Shown: positions 23,796-31,752 of the stretch, piece after piece
How positions within the stretch are numbered: position 1 is the stretch's first letter
Layout of the letters: each line of letters starts with the position of its first letter
Origin: an uncultured Eubacteriales bacterium
GTDB lineage: Bacteria; Bacillota; Clostridia; Oscillospirales; Oscillospiraceae
DNA length: 41,209 nucleotides
Assembly (NCBI GenBank): GCA_900319695.1
Contig: ONPN01000040.1
Location: 1 to 41,209 of the forward strand
Direction: 5' to 3'
The notes under the pieces: generated by a model
The model's input: the letters and a program-made list of their open reading frames with translations, nothing else
Told to the model about the DNA's origin: nothing
Databases searched by the model: none
Program-made: the position numbers and the translations under genes

Positions 23796-24626
23796 TTACT
23801 CCGTAAAATGAATGTGGTTGTTGATGTGGTCGCTGCAGAAGCAGTGGTAGCCCGCGCAGCGGGAGCAGTAGCGAAACTCCAGCTCCGGGTGGTCGACGTC
23901 CGTCCGGCCGCAGACGGCGCACTTGTGGGTGTAGAGCTTCTGCTCCTGCTCGCGCCGGATGCGCGCCGACTCGCGCTTGAAGTTGATGGTGCCCTTGCTC
24001 TGCCTGCGCGGCAGCATGGCCCTGAGCTCCCCGCCGCAGAAGATCAGGAAGTTCAAAATTGCCACCACCGGCAGCAGGTTCTCCGGGAAGGGCGTCGTAA
24101 TCACGGAGATGAGGAAGAACACCGCGTTCACCAGGGCCAGATATTTCATCTTGACCGGGATGAAGAACATGAACAGCACCTGCATGTCCGGAAACAGCGC
24201 CGCGAAGGAGAAGAACATCGACAGGAAAATGTAGGTCGAGCTCAGGTTCACCGGGACTCCCGTGATAAAGAAGATCAGGAAGCCGTAGAGAATTGTGAGG
24301 ATCACGCCGGTGAAGAAATAGATTGTAAACTGTCCGGTGCCCCACTCGCGCTCGAGCGTCGTGCCGATCCAGTAATAGAAGTACATGGCAATAAAAGCCA
24401 GGATACCGGTGGTCGGCGGGATGAACACAAAGCTGATCAGACGCCAGACCTGCCCGCGCAGGATAAGCGCCGGGTTGAACATCAGATAAAACATCAGCGG
24501 TTTGTTGATCGCGCCCAGCAGCCAGAAGGCCGCGTTTGCGATCACGACGTAGCGCATCAGGCCGGGGATGCCAAAATTCGGGTGGCGGCAGCAGAACTCT
24601 TCGATCTTTTTTCTCGGGTCTTTCAT
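23796..24626 (-). CDS. Rhomboid-like membrane protein lacking catalytic residues, with zinc ribbon
   Basis: A 276-residue protein with six membrane helices in about residues 24-200 and a cytoplasmic C-terminal zinc-binding tail (CAVC...CSRC...C..H...H, about 240-270). The membrane part has the rhomboid landmarks GQVWRLISFVF and GTTLEREWG. The HxxxN motif after WR is replaced by PPTTGILAF, the serine motif GxSG reads NLSST, and no catalytic His is seen. It is therefore probably an inactive rhomboid (iRhom/Derlin-like role) rather than a protease. AGGAG precedes the ATG at 24626. Confidence 0.78.
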   Translation of the reverse strand: MKDPRKKIEEFCCRHPNFGIPGLMRYVVIANAAFWLLGAINKPLMFYLMFNPALILRGQVWRLISFVFIPPTTGILAFIAMYFYYWIGTTLEREWGTGQFTIYFFTGVILTILYGFLIFFITGVPVNLSSTYIFLSMFFSFAALFPDMQVLFMFFIPVKMKYLALVNAVFFLISVITTPFPENLLPVVAILNFLIFCGGELRAMLPRRQSKGTINFKRESARIRREQEQKLYTHKCAVCGRTDVDHPELEFRYCSRCAGYHCFCSDHINNHIHFTE

Positions 24627-24780
24627 GTGGTTTCTCCTGAAAAGCAATGATTGTCTTACACTATACCCCCTCGGCGGAGGGATGTCTATAAAATTTTGTA
24701 AATTTGCAAACTGGGTCTTTCAAAAAAGAAGGGTGTATGATACTATGTAAACTGAGTTATTGTGGAGTGAGGTCAAAACT

Positions 24781-25551
24781 GTGGAAAAAGAAAAAGAAAA
24801 CGGCCGCGAGGTCTATGAAAACGACGTGATCGAGGGGCGCAACGCCGTCATTGAGGCGCTGCGCGCGGGTCGCGCCATTGATAAAATCTTTATTGCCAAG
24901 GGCGACGTGGACAAAACGCTGGGCCACATCGCCTCCAAAGCACGGGAGCAGGGCGTCGTGGTGGTCGAGGCCGACCGCCGCAAGCTCGACTTCATGAGCC
25001 GCACCAAGGCCCACCAGGGCGTGGTGGCTCTGGCCGCCGTGCGCGAGTACTGCGAGATCAAGGACATTCTCGCCGTGGCGGAGGAGCGGGGCGAGGCCCC
25101 CTTTGTCGTCGTATGCGACGAGATCAGCGATCCGCACAACCTGGGTGCGATCATCCGCAGCGCCGAGTGCGTGGGCGCCCACGGGGTCGTGATCCCCAAG
25201 CGCCGCAGCGCGGGGCTGACCGCGATCGTGGGCAAGGCCTCGGCGGGCGCCGCCGAGTATATGGCCATCGCCCGCGTGGCGAACATCTCCGCCGCGCTCA
25301 AGGAGCTCAAGGCCGCGGGTCTCTGGGTCTACGGCACGGCGGCGGACGGCGAGTCCGGGCTCTGGACGACGGAGCTCACCGGGCCGATCGCCCTGGTCAT
25401 CGGCTCCGAGGGTGACGGGATGAGCCGCCTTGTGCGCGAGAGCTGCGACTTTGTGCTCAGCCTCCCCATGCGCGGCAGGCTCAACTCTCTCAACGCCTCT
25501 GCGGCGGCGGCCGTCACGATGTACGAAATTTTGCGCCAGAGAAGCCGCTGA
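24781..25551 (+). CDS. rlmB: 23S rRNA/tRNA 2'-O-methyltransferase, RlmB/TrmH type
   Basis: A 256-residue SpoU-family methyltransferase that, as RlmB, methylates the 2'-O of G2251 in 23S rRNA. The N-terminal substrate-binding domain (GRNAVIEALRAG, about 18-85) is followed by the knotted SPOUT domain with motif 1 NLGAIIRSAE, motif 2 VIGSEGDGMSRLV and motif 3 LPMRGRLNSLNASAAAA. The start is the GTG at 24781, with GTGAGG upstream; an in-frame TTG at 24760 is less likely. It is followed after 45 bases by a very large gene in the same direction, with which it may be cotranscribed. Confidence 0.92.
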   Translation: MEKEKENGREVYENDVIEGRNAVIEALRAGRAIDKIFIAKGDVDKTLGHIASKAREQGVVVVEADRRKLDFMSRTKAHQGVVALAAVREYCEIKDILAVAEERGEAPFVVVCDEISDPHNLGAIIRSAECVGAHGVVIPKRRSAGLTAIVGKASAGAAEYMAIARVANISAALKELKAAGLWVYGTAADGESGLWTTELTGPIALVIGSEGDGMSRLVRESCDFVLSLPMRGRLNSLNASAAAAVTMYEILRQRSR

Positions 25552-25596
25552 TTTTTCGGCGCGCTTTTCCTTTCGAGATTAAAGGCAGGTATGACT

Positions 25597-28500
25597 ATGG
25601 ATGACAACAGCTGGGAACTGGGCAAGACTTCCGTGCCGCCGCGTCGGCAGGAGGCCCGGCACCCCTTCTATTTTGATGATACCGATGCGGGCGTTCCGGA
25701 CGAGGAGCTCCCCGATCTCCCCACCAGATACGACGAATCCTCCTACGTTCCGGACGATCCGGCGCAGGACAGCGTTGATGAATCCGCGCAGGACGATTTT
25801 CTGAACACCGATGTAAACCTGGACGAGTACCTCTCCTATGACGAGTACGAACAGCAGGAGGAGGAAGCCGGGGCAGAGGCCGTTGAAAGGCACACTGAAC
25901 TCCCCGCGAAAAAGAAGGGCGGCTTTTTCTCCTTTCTCAAGGGCAAGAGCTCGCCTGAGCATAAGTCGGAGGACAGGGTTTCGGAGGCCGTGCCCATGGC
26001 CGGGCCGGACGATTACCCGGACAGCGACGGCGCGCAGGACACTGACGGGGATGACTACGAGGCGGAATACCCCTCCGACAGCGAGCGGGACGCCGGGCGG
26101 CTCTACACCGTCCACGGCGGCAATCGCGGCAAGACCGAGCAGGAGGCGCGCGAGCTGATTGCCGAGCTGCAGGCCAAGTCCGGCGTGGTCCCCAAGCGCG
26201 AACGCAAAACCGCCGCCGACTACCGGGTGGAGCTCAGCGATCTGCTTGGCATGGAGGACGGCGAGGACGCCGATGTGCGCGTTTACGAGCCGGCCCCCGA
26301 GGAAAACGTTGAGTATGACTTTGACCTGGACCAGGCCCTGGACTACGACGCCGACGTCAAGCAGTACCGCGGCAAAAACGAGACTCCGGTCTACAAGCCC
26401 GACGCGGCCGAGCCGGAGATCGACGAGCGCTTCAATCTCGGCGGGCAGAGTGAGGTCGGCGCGATCTCCTACGGCGGCAGCGCGGTCGATCTGAGCGCGG
26501 ACGAGGACTACGTCCAGGCCCCGCAGACCGAGTATAACCCCAGCCAGTGGACGCCGGATTATGACGATCCTCTGGCCGAGCGCTCCGATACGGAAGAGCC
26601 GCCGAGAAAGCAGCACCGCTCCTTCCTCAGCCGCATGCGCAAGAAAAAGGAAGAGGCGGCCGCCGAGGCAGCCGAAGCCAAAAAGACAGAGGAGCCCGCG
26701 GAAGACGAGGCGATCACCGACGAGAAGGCCGGTCCCGCCATCTACGCGGTCAACGCCGAGTACCGGGATGAGCCGGACTACCTCTCCGCCCCGGAGAGCG
26801 TCGACAACACCGACTATGACGATGACGACTTTGACGCCTACGAAGAGGATGACCGCAGCCGGAAGTACCGGGAGTCGGACATGTACGCCCCGCCCAGCTT
26901 CAAGGAGTATCTGCTGTCCATCCTGGCGTCTGTCTGGCTCAAGCTGCGCGGCACCGTGCGCGGCCGCACCGCCGAGACCATGAGCGACACGGAGGAGGAT
27001 CTCGGCCCCGAGCTCACGCCCGCCGAGGCCTCCAAGTATTACGGCTCCTTCCTGCGCTCGATGAAATACCGGCTCCGCATCAGCGCCGGGGTGCTGGCCC
27101 TGCTGCTTTACATATCCATGGAGATGCCCGTCCCCGGCATGATGAAATCCCTGCCCGTGGCCGCAGCCTTCTGCTTCGGCCTGCAGGCGGTGATCCTGCT
27201 GCTGGCGCTGGATGTGGCGGCAAACGGGGTCTCAAACGCCGTGCGCCTGCGCTTCGGCGCGGACAGTCTCGCTGTCGTCGCCTGCTTCTTTACCGGCATT
27301 GACGCGCTGATCGTGGCGACGTCGGATACAGCCGCGCTGCACATGCCGCTGTGCGCCCTGTCCTCCTTCTCGGTGGTGGGGCTGCTGCTCGCGTCCTATC
27401 TCTCCGCCCGCGGTCTGCGGAAGGCCACGCGCGTGCCCGCCATCGGCAAGCATTTCTTCGCCGTCACGGGCGAGAACACGCTGGAAAAGGACCAGATCAC
27501 CCTGCTCAAATCCCTGCGCTCGGTGCGCGGCTTTGTCCGCCGAACCGAGGAAGCCGGGCCGGACGAGACGCTCTATACCCGCCTCGCCCCCGTGCTCTTT
27601 GTGCTTTCATTGGTGCTGTCACTGGTGGTGATGGTCATTAAAAAAGCCTATCCCGAGTTCCTGTATCTCTTCTCGGCCCATCTTGCGATGGCCGTCCCCT
27701 TCGGGGCGATGCTGTCCTTCTCCCTGCCCTTCTTCCTCGGCTCGAGCCGCATCTTCAAGTTCGGCGCGGCCATCGCCGGCTGGTCCGGCCTCTGCGATGT
27801 GGGCACCAGCAAGAACCTCATCGTCACCGACCGCGACCTCTTCCCGGAGAGCGCCGTCACCATTGAGAGCGTGCGCATCTTTGCCGACGAGGACGCGCAG
27901 AAGGTCATCTCCTACGCGGGCTCGATGATGCAGGCCTCCGGCTGCTGCGCGGCGGGCTGCTTTGGGGAGCTCATGCGCGAGACCGACTCCCCCGCCCGCT
28001 CCATCGACGGCTTTGAGGTCATGCCCGGCGGCGGGATGAAGGGCGTCATTGAGGGGCACGTTGTCCTCTGCGGCAGCACGGATCTGATGCGCCTGATGAA
28101 CGTGCGCATCCCCTTCCGCCTGACCGACAAGACGACGGTGCTGCTCGCCATCGACGGCATCCTCTACGGCATTTTCTCCCTCAAGTACGAGGGCCAGCCG
28201 CAGATCCGCCGCGCGCTCGTGGACCTGGTGCGCACCTCCCACCCGCCGGTGTTCGCCATCCGCGACTTCAACATCAACCCCGAGATGCTGCACAACACCT
28301 TCGACCTCGCCACCGACGGCTACGACTTCCCGCCCTATGTGGAGCGCTTCCGTCTGTCCGAGCCGTCTGACAACGCCAAGGATGAGCGTATCGCCGCCAT
28401 TCTCTGCAACGAGGGTCTGCCCCCGCTGACGAGCGTTGCGGACATCGGGCGCAGCATGTACATGGCGACGAATCTCAACCTGATCCTCAACCTGCTTGCG

Positions 28501-28638
28501 TCGGTGCTCGGCGTGGCGCTGGTGTTCATCCGCTTCCTCGCCACCGGCGAGAATAATCTGGCAACGCTCTTCCTCTTCATGCTGGTCTGCGCGCTGCCGG
28601 TCTGCCTGGTGAGCTTCTTTGTGAGCGTAAAGCGGTAA
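25597..28638 (+). CDS. Large membrane protein: acidic disordered half plus degenerate P-type-ATPase-like half
   Basis: A 1013-residue protein. Residues 1-~435 are low-complexity and highly acidic, with basic islands (PAKKKGGFFSFLKGK, RSFLSRMRKKKEE). Residues ~495-610 and ~665-720 contain about six membrane helices and ~960-1010 two more. The segment between them reads as the cytoplasmic part of a P-type ATPase: a hinge IFKFGAAIAGWSGLCDVGT, then NLIVTDRDLF where the phosphorylation motif DKTGTLT belongs (Asp745 kept, KTGT lost). Then come a nucleotide-domain-like GGGMKGVIEGHVVLCG (~811) and VLLAIDGILYGIFSLKYE as in VAIDGxxxGxxxLxD. The GDGxND motif is absent, so transport is unlikely; a sensor or scaffold role is inferred. 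Start: ATG 25597 (spacing from AAAGGCAGG), or 25591. Confidence 0.7.
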   Translation: MDDNSWELGKTSVPPRRQEARHPFYFDDTDAGVPDEELPDLPTRYDESSYVPDDPAQDSVDESAQDDFLNTDVNLDEYLSYDEYEQQEEEAGAEAVERHTELPAKKKGGFFSFLKGKSSPEHKSEDRVSEAVPMAGPDDYPDSDGAQDTDGDDYEAEYPSDSERDAGRLYTVHGGNRGKTEQEARELIAELQAKSGVVPKRERKTAADYRVELSDLLGMEDGEDADVRVYEPAPEENVEYDFDLDQALDYDADVKQYRGKNETPVYKPDAAEPEIDERFNLGGQSEVGAISYGGSAVDLSADEDYVQAPQTEYNPSQWTPDYDDPLAERSDTEEPPRKQHRSFLSRMRKKKEEAAAEAAEAKKTEEPAEDEAITDEKAGPAIYAVNAEYRDEPDYLSAPESVDNTDYDDDDFDAYEEDDRSRKYRESDMYAPPSFKEYLLSILASVWLKLRGTVRGRTAETMSDTEEDLGPELTPAEASKYYGSFLRSMKYRLRISAGVLALLLYISMEMPVPGMMKSLPVAAAFCFGLQAVILLLALDVAANGVSNAVRLRFGADSLAVVACFFTGIDALIVATSDTAALHMPLCALSSFSVVGLLLASYLSARGLRKATRVPAIGKHFFAVTGENTLEKDQITLLKSLRSVRGFVRRTEEAGPDETLYTRLAPVLFVLSLVLSLVVMVIKKAYPEFLYLFSAHLAMAVPFGAMLSFSLPFFLGSSRIFKFGAAIAGWSGLCDVGTSKNLIVTDRDLFPESAVTIESVRIFADEDAQKVISYAGSMMQASGCCAAGCFGELMRETDSPARSIDGFEVMPGGGMKGVIEGHVVLCGSTDLMRLMNVRIPFRLTDKTTVLLAIDGILYGIFSLKYEGQPQIRRALVDLVRTSHPPVFAIRDFNINPEMLHNTFDLATDGYDFPPYVERFRLSEPSDNAKDERIAAILCNEGLPPLTSVADIGRSMYMATNLNLILNLLASVLGVALVFIRFLATGENNLATLFLFMLVCALPVCLVSFFVSVKR

Positions 28639-28664
28639 AACGAATTTGTTATCCAGAACAAAAC

Positions 28665-28719
28665 GAAGGATCTTTCCCCGGGCGCTCACTGCCCTTTGGG
28701 AAAGATCCTTCATCATTTT
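28665..28719 (+). terminator. Terminator after the P-type-ATPase-like gene
   Basis: A 14-bp perfect stem (GAAGGATCTTTCCC 28665-28678 with its complement 28698-28711) is followed by ATCATTTTTT. It lies 27 bases after the stop codon. Confidence 0.9.
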
Positions 28720-28742
28720 TTGACAGTTGTTTTTGTCATACT

Positions 28743-28855
28743 GGTCTCCCATAAAACGGCTTAAAGCCGTTTTATAGTGCCAAAGGCACGTCGGAGACCT
28801 ATGAGACGTGTTTTGTGCCCGTGGGCACAAAACTGCTGTTTTAACGAAAAACAGT
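28743..28855. repeat. Run of hairpins forming a branched structure
   Basis: GGTCTCC (28743-28749) pairs with GGAGACC (28793-28799) around two inner hairpins: ATAAAACGGC/GCCGTTTTAT (28751-28775) and GTGCC/GGCAC (28777-28789). Two further hairpins follow: TTTTGTGCCC/GGGCACAAAA (28811-28832) and CTGTTTT/AAAACAG (28836-28854). Nearly every base is paired. It fills the gap between two convergent genes and is either a dispersed repeat or a small structured RNA. No promoter was seen for it. Confidence 0.6.
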
Positions 28856-28856
28856 A

Positions 28857-31115
28857 TCAGTCCGTATATTGCCTGATCGCCGCGTTCAGTTCGTCGGGCG
28901 TCATGTAGCCGAAGCTCACGAGGCCGCGCAGGGGCTGGGAGAGCGCCATCGCCTCCACCATGGCGCTGCTGATGGCCTCTTTTCCGGCCTCGCCCTGGGA
29001 ATCGCCGCCGCCGAAAATGTCGCCCGCTTTCGAGATAATCTGCATGGCGAAGGGCTTTGTCCGCTCGTTTTCCAAGAGCTCGCCCACCGGGGTGTTGAGA
29101 CCGATACGGACGGGCAGGCGGCGCTTCGTCTCATAGCGCACGGGGGCAAAGAGCCGCAGATCGCGTGAGGACGCGCCGACTGCGATTTCATAGTCGCCGG
29201 GGGCGGCATACCAGTCCCCGAGCTCTTCCGAATACCAGGAGAAGGCCCGGTCGTCCAGGACCATGACGGCGGTTTTTGTCTCGCCCGGCCTGAGGCTGAG
29301 CTTTTCAAAGCCCTTGAGCTCCCACAGGGGGCGCTGAACCGCGCCGGTTTTGTCCGAGACGTAGAGCTGCACGGCTTCCTTCCCTTCACGTTCTCCGGTA
29401 TTCGTCACGTCCACGCTGACCGTGAGGCGGCCTCCGTCGGTCATTGTGTCCCGGTCGAGGCGGAGATTGGCGTAAGAAAAGCTCGTATAGCTCAGGCCGT
29501 GGCCGAAGGGGAAGCTGACGGCCATCTCCTTTTTGTCATAATAGCGGTAGCCGACGAAGACGCCCTCGCTGTATGTTACCTTGTCCTTGCCTCCGAAGCT
29601 GAGATAGGACGGGTTGTCCGACAGCTTGACCGGGTGGGTCTCGGCCAGCTTGCCGGAGGGGTTCACCGCGCCGAAGAGGATCGCGGCGACGGCCTCTCCC
29701 CCGGCCTGGCCGCCGAGATAGGCCTCCAGCACGCCCTTCGTCTGACCGAGCCACGGCATGGTCACGGGCGAGCCGTTGTGCAGCACGACGATGAGATTGG
29801 GATTGACCGCCGCAAGCTCCGCGATCAGGCGGTTCTGGCAGAGCGGCAGATCCATGTGCGCGCGGTCGTAGCCTTCAGACTCAAAGCTGTCTGGCAGGCC
29901 AGCGAAAACCACGACCTTGTCCGCGTCCCTCGCCTCCCGCAGAGCCTCTGCGGCGAGGGCTTCGTCGTATGCGTCCTCCTGGGCAGGAAAGCCCTTTGCG
30001 TAGCGCACGGAGGCGTATTCCCCCGCCGCCGTGAGGGCGTTGGAGACCTTGAAGCTGTTGATGTGGGAGCTGCCGCCGCCCTGATAGCGGGGCTTTTCGG
30101 CGTACTCGCCCACAAAGAGGATGTTCTCGTCCCGCCCCAGCGGCAGGAGGTTTTCGTTTTTGAGCAGGACCATGGACTCCTCCGCCGCGCGGCGGGCAAA
30201 GGCGTGGTCGGCCTCATAGGTGAAGCTCTGCGCTTCGCGGTTTTCCTCCCAGCGGAAGACGAGCGTCAGAATACGCTCCGCCGCGCGGTCGAGGACGGCC
30301 TCGTCCAGGCTGCCGTCCTTCACCGCCGCGACGATCTGCGCGTCGGTAAAGCCCCCGGAGGCGGGCATCTCAAGGTCGAGGCCCGCCGCCAGGCCCTTGA
30401 CGCGCTCATTCACCGCGCCCCAGTCGGACATGACAAGGCCCTCAAAGCCCCACTCGTCCCGCAGAACCTTGTTGAGAAGCCAGTCGTTTTCCGAGGCGTA
30501 GACCCCGTTGATGCGGTTATAGGAGCACATGAGGGTATAGGCCCCGGCCTGCTTTACCGCTTTTTCAAAGGCGGGCAGATAGATTTCCCGCAGGGTGCGC
30601 TCGTCCGCGTCGGAGGAACAGGTCATGCGTCGGTTTTCCTGGCTGTTGGCGGCAAAGTGCTTGACCGAGGTGCCGACATGATGGCTCTGCACGCCCTCCA
30701 CAAAGGCGGCGGCGAGTTCGCCCGCGAGGTAGGGGTCCTCCGAGAAATACTCGAAGTTCCGGCCGCAGAGGGGGCTGCGCTTGATGTTCACGGCGGGGCC
30801 GAGCACGACGGCCACATTCTCCGCCTGGGCCTCCCGGCCGACGGTGTCGCCGAGCTCTCTGAGCAGCTCCCGGTCGAAGGAGCAGGCGGAGAGCGCCGCC
30901 GGCGGGAAGCAGACCGCCTTGATGCTGTCGTTGACGCCGAGATGATCGGCCTTGTCATCCTGCTTGCGCAGGCCGTGGGGGCCGTCGCTGAGCATGACGC
31001 CGGGCACGCCCAGGCGCTCCACACTCTTGGTGTGCCAGAAGTCGAAGCCGGAGCAGAGCCCCGCCTTTTCCTCAAGGGTCATCCGGGAGAGGATTTCTTT
31101 GATATTGTGTTTCAC
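28857..31115 (-). CDS. Glycoside hydrolase family 3 (beta-glucosidase type)
   Basis: A 752-residue cytoplasmic enzyme (no signal peptide). The order is GH3 N-terminal barrel (LSDGPHGLRKQ, GTSVKHFAANSQENRR), nucleophile Asp231 in VMSDWGA, GH3 C-terminal domain, then a fibronectin-III-like domain (SFPFGHGLSYTSF, VDVTNTGEREGKEAVQLYV). It removes beta-linked sugars from the non-reducing end of oligosaccharides or glycosides; the exact substrate is open. The GTG start follows AAGGAGGAG and overlaps the lipoprotein stop by four bases. Third gene of a three-gene operon. Confidence 0.93.
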   Translation of the reverse strand: MKHNIKEILSRMTLEEKAGLCSGFDFWHTKSVERLGVPGVMLSDGPHGLRKQDDKADHLGVNDSIKAVCFPPAALSACSFDRELLRELGDTVGREAQAENVAVVLGPAVNIKRSPLCGRNFEYFSEDPYLAGELAAAFVEGVQSHHVGTSVKHFAANSQENRRMTCSSDADERTLREIYLPAFEKAVKQAGAYTLMCSYNRINGVYASENDWLLNKVLRDEWGFEGLVMSDWGAVNERVKGLAAGLDLEMPASGGFTDAQIVAAVKDGSLDEAVLDRAAERILTLVFRWEENREAQSFTYEADHAFARRAAEESMVLLKNENLLPLGRDENILFVGEYAEKPRYQGGGSSHINSFKVSNALTAAGEYASVRYAKGFPAQEDAYDEALAAEALREARDADKVVVFAGLPDSFESEGYDRAHMDLPLCQNRLIAELAAVNPNLIVVLHNGSPVTMPWLGQTKGVLEAYLGGQAGGEAVAAILFGAVNPSGKLAETHPVKLSDNPSYLSFGGKDKVTYSEGVFVGYRYYDKKEMAVSFPFGHGLSYTSFSYANLRLDRDTMTDGGRLTVSVDVTNTGEREGKEAVQLYVSDKTGAVQRPLWELKGFEKLSLRPGETKTAVMVLDDRAFSWYSEELGDWYAAPGDYEIAVGASSRDLRLFAPVRYETKRRLPVRIGLNTPVGELLENERTKPFAMQIISKAGDIFGGGDSQGEAGKEAISSAMVEAMALSQPLRGLVSFGYMTPDELNAAIRQYTD

Positions 31116-31738
31116 TTATTCTCCTCCTTTTCAAGGTCCACCTCGTAGGCCACGGGGATGAAGGTCGGCGTGGGGGCCGCTTCGAGGTCGGCCATCTTGA
31201 GCCAGACGCTGCCGCTGACCTCAACCACGTTGAAGCTGTCAAAATACATGATGTTGCTGCTCGAATAATTGCCGAAGGCCCAGGTGGTGGTGCGGTTGCC
31301 CTTGGGCCAGAAGTGCAGCTCCTCGTTTACGCGCACGCGCTCGTTGACGTCGGCGGTGCCGGTGAACGTGAGATCGTCGAAGTTGATCTGAAAGTCCCCG
31401 CTCATCACCACGCCCCAGGCGTCAAAGCGCAGGGCCATGGTGTCCTTGTGCGCGGGGTCGTTCGCTGCGGTGAACTGCGGCTTGAGCTGGAGGCCGTAGG
31501 CGATGGTGGAGGAGTCGATCTCGCTGGTCTCCTCGTCCCGCACGTCGGCCCGGTACTCCTTATAATCAAAATACGTATAGAGATTGTCCAGCGTCAGCTT
31601 CACCTCGAAGATTTGGTTCGGGGTGGGTGTGGGCGCAGGCGGCGGGGTCGGCTCGGCCTCCGCCTTTTTCTTTTTTCCGCAGCCGCAGAGCCCCGCGATC
31701 AGGCACAGGGCAAGCAGCAGGGCAAGCGCTTTTTTCAT
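31112..31738 (-). CDS. Uncharacterised lipoprotein
   Basis: A 208-residue protein with a signal peptide (KKALALLLALCLIAG) and a lipobox ending in a cysteine (LCGC), so it should be lipid-anchored outside the membrane. A lysine run and a proline/threonine linker (PTPPPAPTPTP) lead into a ~160-residue domain with alternating strands (LTLDNLYTYFDYKEYRAD, FQINFDDLTFTGTADV). No known family is recognised. The ATG at 31738 has AAGGAGGT upstream. Flanked in one operon by YyaL and the GH3 enzyme, with a four-base overlap to the latter. Confidence 0.75.
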   Translation of the reverse strand: MKKALALLLALCLIAGLCGCGKKKKAEAEPTPPPAPTPTPNQIFEVKLTLDNLYTYFDYKEYRADVRDEETSEIDSSTIAYGLQLKPQFTAANDPAHKDTMALRFDAWGVVMSGDFQINFDDLTFTGTADVNERVRVNEELHFWPKGNRTTTWAFGNYSSSNIMYFDSFNVVEVSGSVWLKMADLEAAPTPTFIPVAYEVDLEKEENK

Positions 31739-31752
31739 CCTATGTACCTCCT

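Noticed and set aside
25081-25551. Possible -10/-35 boxes upstream of rlmB as a feature
   Set aside because: A TATGAT at 24736-24741 exists, but no -35 box lies at a workable distance, so no promoter was called.
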